Of a DNA stretch of 64,000 nt, positions 1 to 9,017 are shown piece after piece. The notes beneath the pieces are model-generated. The model saw only the letters and a program-made list of their open reading frames with translations. It was not told the DNA's origin and did no database searches. The position numbers were made by a program, and so were the translations under genes. The stretch lies in NCBI GenBank assembly GCA_016110215.1, contig JADWQD010000010.1, positions 992,001-1,056,000 on the forward strand. Reading direction: 5' to 3'. Origin of the DNA: Capronia americana. Lineage: Eukaryota > Ascomycota > Eurotiomycetes > Chaetothyriales > Herpotrichiellaceae. How positions within the stretch are numbered: the stretch's first letter is position 1; each line of letters starts with the position of its first letter.

Positions 1-184
1 GGACGCCGAGGTCGTCAAACAGGAGACGCTGAAGAAATGGGAAGAACTTAGCGAGTCGCAGAAGAAGTCGTGGAAGCGAAAGTTGGTCGACGCAGGTCAC
101 TGGGCGGAGCAACAAGGCGAGAATGTATTGAAGGGAATCCTGTTCTCCGAGCTGGCTGGCGCGGTGGGAAACATGGTTGGATGA
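1..184 (+). CDS. C-terminal end of an unrecognised protein (partial)
   Basis: The frame beginning at base 2 is open for 60 codons from the window edge to a TGA at 182-184, so this is the 3' end of a gene lying mostly to the left. The visible peptide is Lys/Glu/Trp-rich (KKWEELSES, KSWKRKLVDAG) and becomes more apolar near its end (GILFSELAGAVGNMVG). That fits an amphipathic helical tail, but I do not recognise the family. It is convergent with the FSH hydrolase that ends at 547. That it is coding rests on the open frame and the protein-like composition only. Confidence 0.5.
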   Translation, partial: DAEVVKQETLKKWEELSESQKKSWKRKLVDAGHWAEQQGENVLKGILFSELAGAVGNMVG

Positions 185-546
185 GGTTAGACTGCACGAC
201 ACGATATTAGGAAGGACGACGCAGAGCATTGAGATTTTCGAGTAGCGATGCACGTAGTTTGAGCAGTTTCATTCAGTTTGGAAGCAAGCAAAGTATCGTG
301 GGAGCGGCATAGCCGTCGATTGTCCCTGCAGCGCAGCGCAGCTAGCAGCCACCTTTCTATCTAAGTAATCTTAATACCCTCCCTCGCCGTCTTGCGAAAC
401 ATCTACGTCTCCTCCACATCTACACGGTAGTCATGAATGTCATAATCTCTATCCCTTGTGTTCTCGTCCTCGTCCTCGTCCTCGTCCTGGTCGTGCGAAA
501 CGCCGAACCCTGAATGCGTACCATGCACGCCAATTTCGTACCTGAC
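185..546. other. Convergent 3' region with a CTCGTC hexamer repeat
   Basis: This is the spacer between two gene 3' ends. The only structure seen is a short perfect hexamer array, about four copies of CTCGTC, at 463-488. The 65-aa and 279-aa open frames that cross it on the plus strand are low-complexity or antisense to the hydrolase. Confidence 0.5.
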
Positions 547-1302
547 TCAATACGTCTCATCGGCACTCACGCCGTACGTGCCGCCACCGGCGTACCACGC
601 GGCCATGATCAAATCGCACAGGTCCTTTGCCTCGACATCCTTCAAGGGCAAATGATGCCCGCCCTCGAAATCCATCTGAAAGCAATGGTCGCTCTCGCAC
701 GCCTTCATCAGCTCCACGCACCCGGGCTTGACATGGTCGTCCCTGCCCCACGCGTGCACGGTCGGCACTCCCCGAAGCAACTCGTAGTCCCGCGGCGTGA
801 CGTCCTGGGTGAGACTGATGGGCGGGAACGGGCCCCCGATCATGACGCCGAAGCTGAACTTCCACTTGGACGCGCCGGCGTCGCGCTCCTCGATCTTCTG
901 CCGCAGCAGCAGGCCCGGCACGAGGCGGGCGCCCTGGCTGAACCCGATGATGCCCTTGAACGAGTCGACGCCGCCGTTCTGCTCCATCAGCGTGGTGAGC
1001 TCGGCGTCCAGCCGCGCGACCTCGTCCGCGGGCGTGGCTTCGACGTCGGCCTCGCCCGCGACGAACTTGCGGTTCACCCACCGGTAGAAGGGCGCGCAGG
1101 AGGCGAACACGGGGAGCATGCCGAAGCCCGGGGCGCCGGGGATCGGGGCCTGTGCGAACACGAAGCGGAACTGTTTCTCCAGCGTCCAGAGCAGGCGGCG
1201 CGATTGGATCTTGAAGACCGTCGCGTTGGAGCCGCCGCCGTGGAGCATCAGGATCGCCGGGAGGGGCGCCCCCGTGTGGTTGTGCGTCGGGCGGGAGGCC
1301 AT
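547..1302 (-). CDS. FSH-family serine hydrolase
   Basis: This is a 251-aa single-exon alpha/beta hydrolase of the FSH1 (family of serine hydrolases) group. The sequence shows an N-terminal strand with LMLHGGGSN, the nucleophile elbow GFSQG, the acid in WGRDDHVKPG and the histidine in EGGHHLP, so the Ser-Asp-His triad is complete. Family members are small soluble carboxylesterase-like enzymes, and some act in secondary metabolism; the substrate here is unknown. The first in-frame ATG on this strand is at 1302 (MASRPTHN); the frame extends to 1335 but begins there with GTG. It lies 508 bp downstream of, and on the same strand as, the SDR-like gene. Confidence 0.88.
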   Translation of the reverse strand: MASRPTHNHTGAPLPAILMLHGGGSNATVFKIQSRRLLWTLEKQFRFVFAQAPIPGAPGFGMLPVFASCAPFYRWVNRKFVAGEADVEATPADEVARLDAELTTLMEQNGGVDSFKGIIGFSQGARLVPGLLLRQKIEERDAGASKWKFSFGVMIGGPFPPISLTQDVTPRDYELLRGVPTVHAWGRDDHVKPGCVELMKACESDHCFQMDFEGGHHLPLKDVEAKDLCDLIMAAWYAGGGTYGVSADETY

Positions 1303-1809
1303 GGTCGTGGCGGTCGTTGTTCTATCGAGTTTCACAGGGTCACCGTGTCGTAAGTATTGGATGGCTGCTGAGCTTGCAACTGCGCTCTCACGCGTTGGTG
1401 AGCGTTTAGACGCGCGATGTCGTCGTGGAGAGCGTCGGCGTGCTGTGTCGTGGGTTCTATGTTCTATTTATTTCCTCACTAGCCACCCGGGGTCGAAGCG
1501 ATCACTGAAGTTACCGATGCAAGAGTGAAGATGGTAACTAAGAGAAGAAGTTGAAGCTGAAGTCGAAGCCAAGACGCACGAGGCTGCGTCGATACGGCGA
1601 CCGGCGAGGCTGAAGCCCCGCCTGTTTACCTGCCTCCCTGCCTAGAATCCTAAAAATAGCAAGTTGAAGGCTCTGGGATATTGGACATTGTCGCTCTATC
1701 TCTCGAATGAAGCTTCCTCTTCTACTGTGTATGTGGTGAACCACTACTCCTTAATACACCCTAGACTCCTACAGCCACTTCCACGACCATATGGTCTCCT
1801 CGACATCCT
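1303..1809. other. Intergenic, promoter of the FSH hydrolase
   Basis: This 507-bp stretch separates the FSH start from the 3' end of the SDR gene. I saw no convincing gene. The short open frames here (1538-1744 minus, 1664-1879 plus) show no family features. Confidence 0.4.
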
Positions 1810-2589
1810 TCACATCAAGAACGTTCCGCTGTTGGAGTGTACAATAATGCCTGTCGCATTGGCATCCCTCAAGCAATAGAGGTACGCCTCCGCAAGATCT
1901 TCGGGCTGCCCGACCTTGCCAGTCGGAATCCTGCTCTCATGACTCGCGAAGAAGGCCTTTTTGCCTTCCTCCCCCATGCCCTGCCACAGGTCTGTCTCAA
2001 TGACGCCGGGAGCAACGCAGTTCACCCTGATCGGCGCAAGGTCGAAAGCCAGCTGCCTTGCCAGACCGTTCAAGCCAGCGCCAATGAGGGACAGCATGGC
2101 CCAACCCCCTGCGATTGGTTTCTCCGAGATCGAGCCGCCGGTCAAGACAATTGAGGAGTGTCGGTCTTTCTTCATGTACTTCGTCCCAGTCTTGACAACC
2201 AGTATAGCCGCGATTGTTCTGACCTGATTGCATCTCTGCCATTTCTCGAGCGTGACGTCCTCCAGCGGGATCATTGGCAACCGGTCGCCAGCCATGTAGA
2301 TAATGTGGTCAACCTCGCCCACCTTCTTGAAGAGCTCCTCGATGTTTGCTTCCACGGTGGCACTGGCAAGATCGCAGGCATATCCCGAGACGCTGTCTCT
2401 GGCTTCTGGATACTTGCCGATAAGTTGGGCGCAGACTTCTCTGATTTTGGCCTCTCGTGAGGAGGAGAGGATGATGGACGCGCCAAATTCGAGGAGAGCT
2501 TGGGCCACGCTGATGCCAACACCGCCGGTGCCTCCGACCAGAAGGACACGTTTGCCGGCGAGCTTGTTTGTGAATCGTGGAAGTGACAT
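1810..2589 (-). CDS. SDR-fold protein lacking the catalytic Tyr/Lys
   Basis: This 259-aa Rossmann-fold protein belongs to the classical short-chain dehydrogenase/reductase family. The cofactor loop is GGTGGVG after strand 1, and later strands give HIIYMAGD and VLTGGSISEKP. The usual C-terminal region is present (APIRVNCVAPGVIETDLW). Where classical SDRs carry YxxxK, this one reads GGWAMLSLIGAGL, with neither Tyr nor Lys. It therefore either uses a different mechanism, as some divergent fungal SDR groups may, or only binds the nucleotide. The frame stays open to 2832, but the homology to SDRs begins just after the ATG at 2589 (MSLPRFTNKLAGKR), so I chose that start. It is divergent from the reductase gene at 3668. 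Confidence 0.85.
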   Translation of the reverse strand: MSLPRFTNKLAGKRVLLVGGTGGVGISVAQALLEFGASIILSSSREAKIREVCAQLIGKYPEARDSVSGYACDLASATVEANIEELFKKVGEVDHIIYMAGDRLPMIPLEDVTLEKWQRCNQVRTIAAILVVKTGTKYMKKDRHSSIVLTGGSISEKPIAGGWAMLSLIGAGLNGLARQLAFDLAPIRVNCVAPGVIETDLWQGMGEEGKKAFFASHESRIPTGKVGQPEDLAEAYLYCLRDANATGIIVHSNSGTFLM

Positions 2590-3667
2590 GTTTCTGATCG
2601 TGGGGGTGGTTGGCTGTGAATGGAGGCTTTGTGGACGGCAGCTATTCTGCCTTTGCGAGAACAACTGGAGATCTGCTATGGTGACCAGTATTGACGATCC
2701 ATGAGAAGCTCCTGCCCTTATTATCCTCGACCCCCATCTTGCAACACCGTTTAACTCCGCAACCTCGACCAGAGGTCTGCACATATCACTAAATCCATGG
2801 CAGCGACGACCGGGTCGAGATGCGATATTCACCCCCTCGGTCCTTGAACAACGACCTGTTGGATCGATGTAAGCGGACGAAGATGGCGACCACTAGCCAA
2901 GAAGAAACACGAGATGTCGCGAGAGAACGCAAGTTCCTTAACGGGCAATTGCGGTGCGCCACCAGACGTCATATTGTCAATGCCGTGTACTTACTCACCA
3001 CCCACTCCTCCATCTATCCTCGGACTTTGTTGTAACTGCCACAAGCCTTCAGTTCACCCCTCATGGGCTCGAATCTTAAACCCGGGAATGTGGAATGCAT
3101 TGGAGCGTAAGGCGAAATCCCCGAGGCTTCGTACATGCTCAATTCAAGATCCTTGGCCGTGGAAACTTGAGAACTATATTCCATGGTGTGTTCTATAATG
3201 GAGACGCCACGCCGGTCGTCTTTGGATTGGCAACAACCATCTGGACACCTGCATTACTCGACCCACGCGAGCTAGGTAGTTCCGCTCCCATAGCAAACCC
3301 CCCTGGTACCTTTCTGAGCCTTTCCGGAGGGACCCCCCGCCTAGAGTCGTACTCGATGTCTCCGAAGGCCTTTCTAGAAGACCTTCGACCCAGTCGCACG
3401 ATCTAAGAACATGGTGGCCATGTAGCTGCTAAATCCGTTTCCTGCTGCCCTCCCGGTCAAGGAATGCATGTGAGAAATGTTTCCGAATGGTTCAGCTACT
3501 GGGGACCGGGTCACCGTGAGTATATATCAACTGATCCCACTCCACAATGTGACTGAGGGAGTGGAAAGCAATATCTATACTGGACTAAGTTGATTTGGAC
3601 AGCTTCCTTTCTTCCTAGAGCTTGTAACATCTTTCAACCCATTTTGTCATCTAGTCACGAAGCCGCA
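2590..3667. promoter_or_regulatory. Divergent promoter region with TATA box and imperfect palindrome
   Basis: This 1.08-kb stretch separates two divergent oxidoreductase-fold genes and contains no supported gene. A TATATATCAA stretch at 3521-3530 lies about 140 bp upstream of the plus-strand ATG at 3668 and is a plausible TATA box. An imperfect inverted repeat at 3363-3387 has perfect 6-bp arms CGAAGG/CCTTCG around a TCTAGA core and could be an operator. Neither is proven. Confidence 0.45.
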
Positions 3668-4717
3668 ATGTCGAACGGACCGCTTGTCTACATCACGGGA
3701 GCTACAGGCCATATCGGCTACGCAATCCTCGTACTACTCCTGGAAAAGGGCTACCGAGTCCGCGTCTCGAGCCGCAAGCTCGCCACGGCACAAAAGCTCA
3801 AGAGCCTTCCTTCCGTCAAGCCGTATGCCGACCAAGTCTCTTTCGTGGAGATTCCAGACGTTTTAGCCGACGGTGCCCACGATGATGCAGTGAAAGACGT
3901 CGAGTATATCGTGCACGTTGCCTCACCCTTCCCCGACGATTCTCAGACCGGTACGGACTTCGATATTGAGAAAACCTACATCGCGCCAGCCATTCAAGGC
4001 AACGTCGGCTTGCTCAAGGCAGCTCAGAAGTCCCCGACCGTCCAGCGCGTCGTCATTACCTCGTCCGTAGCCATCCTCACCAAGAAGGAAGGCCACAGTA
4101 CCATCGGACCAGACGATCTCGCTCCCGTGCCGGAGATCAAAGACATTGCGACACACCCTTGGGCCGCATACCCGGCGTCCAAGATCCTCGCCAACGCCGC
4201 GGCAGATGAATTCATCAAGACCAACAAGCTGCACTTCGACGTCGTGCACATCTTGCCCAGCTATGTCCAGGGCCGCAACGAACCCGTCACCTCATCCCGT
4301 CAACTGGTCGAACGACCTTCGTCCAACCAAACCATGATAAGATTCCTCCTCGGCTACAAAGAGGACGAGGCCCGCCCGAATGACTTCGTCCTGCTCGATG
4401 ACGTTGCCGCGGTGCATGTCGCGGCCATGGAGGCCCCGGACGTCGAGACCGGAGAACGGTTCATTGCCGCCTACCCCCCGCCCGTGTCCTGGGTCGATGT
4501 TGAAAAGGTGGTGAAGAAATTATTCCCCAGGGAGGTGGAAGCTGGGATCTTGCCGTTGGGTGGCGAATGCCCGGACTGGGCCTTGCACTTTGATCCAAGC
4601 AAGACGACGGCGAGATTGGGCGTGGAATTCCACGGCATAGAAGACATGGTGAAGAGCTTGGTAGGACAGTATGTTGAGTTGGTCGAGAAAGAGAGGACGG
4701 AGGGGACGGCCGCGTAA
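3668..4717 (+). CDS. NAD(P)-dependent extended-SDR reductase (dihydroflavonol-4-reductase/ketoreductase-like)
   Basis: This is a 349-aa extended SDR protein. The nucleotide-binding loop TGATGHIG follows the first strand, TSSVAIL carries the active Ser region, and YPASK carries the catalytic Tyr and Lys, so unlike its neighbour the active site is complete. The pattern (VASPF near residue 90, YVQGRNE, a C-terminal WVDVEKVVKKLF segment) matches fungal dihydroflavonol-4-reductase/methylglyoxal-reductase-like enzymes that reduce carbonyls with NADPH. The substrate is unknown. The start is the ATG at 3668 (MSNGPLVYITGATG); the upstream open extension to 3590 has no domain support. A TATA-like site lies about 140 bp upstream. 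Confidence 0.88.
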   Translation: MSNGPLVYITGATGHIGYAILVLLLEKGYRVRVSSRKLATAQKLKSLPSVKPYADQVSFVEIPDVLADGAHDDAVKDVEYIVHVASPFPDDSQTGTDFDIEKTYIAPAIQGNVGLLKAAQKSPTVQRVVITSSVAILTKKEGHSTIGPDDLAPVPEIKDIATHPWAAYPASKILANAAADEFIKTNKLHFDVVHILPSYVQGRNEPVTSSRQLVERPSSNQTMIRFLLGYKEDEARPNDFVLLDDVAAVHVAAMEAPDVETGERFIAAYPPPVSWVDVEKVVKKLFPREVEAGILPLGGECPDWALHFDPSKTTARLGVEFHGIEDMVKSLVGQYVELVEKERTEGTAA

Positions 4718-5472
4718 GGCTGTAACCATCAACATCGATATCACCATCACCGCCGCCAGCCTTGATGCCTAGCGAGAGCCGGGCTAGTCAAATCTCAAGA
4801 CGTAACGATAAAATGGCGCAAAGGAGAAGACACCATTGGATATGCGTGGTGAATAGGGGGGGAAATGCAGGACCTAGTTCTCGCGAGAAGATATGCCACA
4901 GGCCTGTTCCCACTGCGTGTAATAACCATACCTGTACAGATTGGCGTACCACTACTTACAGTGTAGTCGACCCCCGGTAGGACGTAGGATGTCCGTCCGC
5001 TCATCTCGGAGGTCGCATCATCCGTCTCTTTCCTCCCCGATTGCAGAGCCTTTAACTGCACTCCGTCCCACCTTTCAGAACCATGGGACTGTAAGATGGC
5101 ATCAAACATGGCCGGCGTGCGGTCTGGGTGTATTGCCAAGAGGCAAGCATGGTAGGTAGACATGCCATGTCCTGTATGCTGTACGCTGTACGCTATTTGT
5201 GCGCTACATCCCGACGCGACTCGACTCAACGCTAAAACGCTGTCAAGGACACGATGCTGAAAATGCTTCCGATGAAGCGGTCGCACACACGCACACACAC
5301 ACACACAGAAAACATACCAAGCAGTTGAGTGTTCGCTTAGTACGCGTCCAGAACCCCCTGCCGTTAGTGAGCCAGTACTGTTCCTGCGAGGATGTTGGTC
5401 ATAGGGCCATTGAAGGGCTGATTTGGACTCTTCGCTCTTCGCTCTTCATCACTGTCATTGTTTTCATTTCGG
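4718..5472. other. Convergent 3' region with CA microsatellite
   Basis: This is the spacer between the convergent reductase and WD40 genes. A CA dinucleotide tract at about 5284-5307 is the only clear structure. The 169-aa minus-strand open frame (4795-5304) reads through this tract and looks fortuitous. Confidence 0.5.
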
Positions 5473-6876
5473 TCATGAGATATCAGCTCTGAAGACCAAG
5501 CTGACGCCGTCATCACCTGCTGTGACGATTCTACTTCCGCCGCCGCCCTGCACGAAGCCCAACACACCGCCACCCTCGCCTTCTCCTCGGTGGCCCCTCC
5601 ACTCGCTCAGGAAACCCTGTCCAGCGGCCGTGGTCCCGCCCCGGACATCCCAGCGCCTGACCACACCATCCATGCCCGCCGTGGTCAAAAGCCAGCCTCC
5701 TTTCTGGGGATTGCGAACAAACTCGACCTTCACCACCGCGTACTCTTCGTGTGCTTCTTTGATGTGTCTCCGCAGGGCGAACCGGTGGGCTGTGTCGAAA
5801 AGGGCGACTGATCCGTCGACACTCCCGGCGGCCAGAATGTTCAGAGGTGGCGACGAAAAGGACAGAGTCTCGATCCCGTCGGTCTGCGCCTGCATTGACG
5901 CCAGGATCTGGCCGGCCGACGAGGCAGGCTGCTTGGCACCGCCCTTGGGTTTCGTTTTCTTATCCTGGTCCGCCGCCTGAGGTAGACCCACGACTTTGAT
6001 GTGCCCGCCTGCCCCACCGACTGCGACCAATGACCCCGTGCATGCAACGCTGTACAACCCGCCTTCCACTTCGAAGCGTTGATCTGCGGTCGTTTGGGAC
6101 ACGACGGCCTGACCTGTGGAGAAGACATCGCACACGTACAGGCTCCCGTCCTCGGAAACCGTCGCGAGGAGGTTGCCGTCCGGGGTCCACGCCCCGGCCG
6201 TACACGACGCGGTGTGCAGGTAGAAGGCCTGCACGATCGTTAGGGGCGAGGCTTTGTCGTCTCCGTCGACCTTATACACCCAGACGGAGCCGTCGTTGGC
6301 GCCCAGGGCGACTACGTTTTCCTGCTCCGGGTTCGGCGACGCAGCCACCCAATTGATTTCTTCCACTTCGGCGGTCTGGGCGACGAAGGTCCATGCCTTG
6401 GAGCCAGACCGGTCGGCTGACCGCCAGGCGCGCAGTTTCCCATCCAACCCCGCGGTGACGACGTACTCGCCGTGCGGGTACGTGAATGCCACGGCATTAA
6501 CCGAGTCGGTGTGTCCGTCTAGTTTCTGTAGCGGTGCGATGCCTGCTCTCTCGCCTTGCTGTTTTTCTTGTGGGGCTGTCGGTATTGACGCGTCGAACAG
6601 GTATGCGAGATCGTCACCACCGCCTGTCACTACGATATTCGCGTTTATGGGGTGTTGCGCTATGCAGAAGATGCTGTCTGTGTGGGCGTCAAAGTGGGCG
6701 GCCGAGTCATTTTGTAGTTGGATTTCCTGTTCTTCGGCGTCGAGGTCGTCGTCATCGTCCATAGGGTGGTCAGGATCTTCGTCGATGATCTCCTCAGCGG
6801 CTTCGTCGGCGTCCAGGAGGTTGTCATCTTCGGGCTCTAGGGCCTCGGGAGGGCGGGGGACGGGATCGGGGGCCAT
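5473..6876 (-). CDS. sqt1: WD40 ribosome-assembly protein, Sqt1/AAMP family
   Basis: This is a 467-aa single-exon protein. The first 50 residues are very acidic (DEDPDHPMDDDDDLDAEEQE), followed by WD40 repeats with typical endings (GHTDSVNAVAF, GLDGKLRAWRS, EDGSLYVCDVF, GSVDGSVALFD, GMDGVVRRWDV, TAGDDGVSLVF). An acidic leader followed by a DAHTDSIFCIAQHP-type first blade is characteristic of yeast Sqt1, the co-translational chaperone of ribosomal protein uL16 (Rpl10), and of human AAMP. By homology it would capture nascent uL16 in the cytoplasm for loading onto pre-60S subunits. The ATG at 6876 is the first in frame. The orthology call is from architecture and motif resemblance. Confidence 0.85.
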   Translation of the reverse strand: MAPDPVPRPPEALEPEDDNLLDADEAAEEIIDEDPDHPMDDDDDLDAEEQEIQLQNDSAAHFDAHTDSIFCIAQHPINANIVVTGGGDDLAYLFDASIPTAPQEKQQGERAGIAPLQKLDGHTDSVNAVAFTYPHGEYVVTAGLDGKLRAWRSADRSGSKAWTFVAQTAEVEEINWVAASPNPEQENVVALGANDGSVWVYKVDGDDKASPLTIVQAFYLHTASCTAGAWTPDGNLLATVSEDGSLYVCDVFSTGQAVVSQTTADQRFEVEGGLYSVACTGSLVAVGGAGGHIKVVGLPQAADQDKKTKPKGGAKQPASSAGQILASMQAQTDGIETLSFSSPPLNILAAGSVDGSVALFDTAHRFALRRHIKEAHEEYAVVKVEFVRNPQKGGWLLTTAGMDGVVRRWDVRGGTTAAGQGFLSEWRGHRGEGEGGGVLGFVQGGGGSRIVTAGDDGVSLVFRADIS

Positions 6877-9017
6877 GGTGAGTGTGGGGGAGACGACTGG
6901 AGAGGATGCTATTTTCTGAGGTATTGAGAAGTTCCAAGACTAAAGAGAAGGCGCAGGAATTTCTGAGAGTGAAAGAGCGTAACTATCGACGCGGGAGAGA
7001 GGCAGTTTTATGAATCATTCAACATACTGGCGACGCCGCTGGCTTAGAAATTCATTTCTGAAGTTTTGCCCGCAGCACAAATGCGTCATTGGCTTGACGC
7101 AGAGCCAGCCTTGCGGGAATCTTCAGCCTCGTGGTAGGGGCTTATGTAAGTCATCCAGCCACCCACCAGCACCTAACCAGTCACCTAACTACTACTACGT
7201 AAGAAGTTACCATCCTACTGTAGGTACGTAGGACGGAGTACCACTATCACCACTGTCCTTGACGATGCAATGCTACTGGTGCTACAGGTGTGATCTCTGC
7301 TGCATTGCGAAAGTCTGTCCCTTGGGACTCATCGTATCTAAGCAAATACATCGGAACACCAAAGGATGCTCTCAACAGTCAGTGTCTTTGACAGTGCGCC
7401 GGTTTACCTAGGGCGGGCCGTCCCTGAACCGGGGCTCGTGGACGACGCTCTCTGCGTTCTAAGCAGAAGTCGCTCGAGACGGATCCATCGAGTAGCTACA
7501 CAATAGGAGACACCGAGCGTGTCTCTTTTGACCTCATCCTGTCAAGAGTATGATTGCTTTCAGACTGGATATCTCGGGTCGGTTCTCTTCCACCGGGCTC
7601 TGGCCGTATTTGTGAAACAGCCAGGCACATGGTGGTGGGGATCTAACTTCTCGAGGATAAGAAAAGCAGCAAGATTCCGAAATGATAGGGAATCCTTCCA
7701 CCGTCGTGTCATGAGCATCGGCGTGATGAACAAGCGTGGTGGACATGTGTGCTGTGGAACGGAACAGGAGAATACAACAGAAGATAGATTTCCTTCCAGG
7801 TAGCGCGGGGATCACGAGCATGTGAACGACACATCAGATAGGGATGCTTGGATGAACGTTTCTTCGGCGGATTTCCAACGCCTCCTGAGAGTGTTTCAGA
7901 AGTACTGTGGGATCCGGTAGGGAGCCACCTTGAGAGGGTCGGAGTTCATCTCACAACGCGTCTGCGCAGATCGTATCTGAGCTTGAGAAAGCCACCTCCC
8001 GAAGCATCGCCAATAGACGCCTTGACTGGTTCAATCGTAGAATTTATTTCTGGTCGCTAAGGAGCTTGGCTACCACCTACCCTGCAAGGCGATGCCTAAG
8101 GAGCCCTATTACCATCCTCTTTCCCCGTCATTTGCTCGCCTCCCTCCCGTAAGGTCACCCTTCTCCATTCATTTTAGCCGCCCACTGTAACGGCGATATA
8201 TCCTAGTTGGCGTTCACTAGGAGCCGAGACCAATCCAACTTTACTTTCGCGCTCTCACTGGTTTCAGCCTGATGCTGGGAGAACAAAAAACATTGCCTCC
8301 GACATGGTGTGAACCTGGGGACTTCGTATCCATTTGCACGCAGAGAGGTTATCCTTTCAGGGGTACCTACAAGTAGCCATTGCACAAAAAATACCTGGCC
8401 TTTGGGTGTCGGGTACTTTAGATTTCGGTTTTACCATTGCACATCGACGCATATAGTGAATGCGACTTGGATGTTTGCCAGATATCAATCGCACAATCTA
8501 CTTAGCCGACCTTGGCACAGTGAACCTTGCAGTCCTTTCCATGCTCCCGAGCAAACAGATCGACCTCAATCTGCAGAGTCGTGTTCCTTCTCACTAAACT
8601 CGATTCCTCGGTAACTCGCAGGCCAGCAACTTGGCTGTGACCGGCCTCCTGTAACAAGGTACTGTAACTGAGGAAGAAGAGGAGCGCACCTTGTGCTCTT
8701 TTGAACCGGACACCGCCGCAAGTGCCCAAGGCCGACCTAGTCGAAAAGCGCGGACCCCAGCTACGACCCATTCATTCTCTCCGCCCAAGTCACCACCCCA
8801 TACGAATCGAGAGAATTGTCACGACATCTTCGGGCCTCTGCTCGCTCCCTCACTCAAATTGTAGCCGCACGCATGCCGTCCGTGCCAACTGCTCCTCAAC
8901 CCACCGTTACCCCTCACTGAGCACAACTTCTGCTACAAGTTCAACCTCCTGACTGGCGGCTCCGCTCAGTATCACACGGGACGTGTAACAGAGCGCACCT
9001 CCAAACGCCATCCGACA
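6877..9017. other. Long divergent intergenic region (WD40 / PAK kinase)
   Basis: This 2.1-kb stretch contains no gene I can support. Short open frames (7519-7803 plus, 7848-8060 plus, 8701-8952 plus) have no recognisable features. The segment nearest the kinase is pyrimidine-rich and probably its 5' leader. A CCTACTGTAGGTA palindromic motif occurs at 7214-7226 and recurs at 33789-33801. Confidence 0.4.

Noticed and set aside
514..1353. 279-aa plus-strand open frame
   Set aside because: It is antisense to the FSH hydrolase, whose triad is intact; composition is typical of a GC-rich shadow frame.
5284..5307. CA tract as telomeric or mobile-element signature
   Set aside because: A plain dinucleotide microsatellite without flanking repeats or target duplication.
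8240..8400. Possible tRNA on the minus strand (GGTTCAC-like stretch)
   Set aside because: The arms around the putative T-loop do not pair and no acceptor stem forms.
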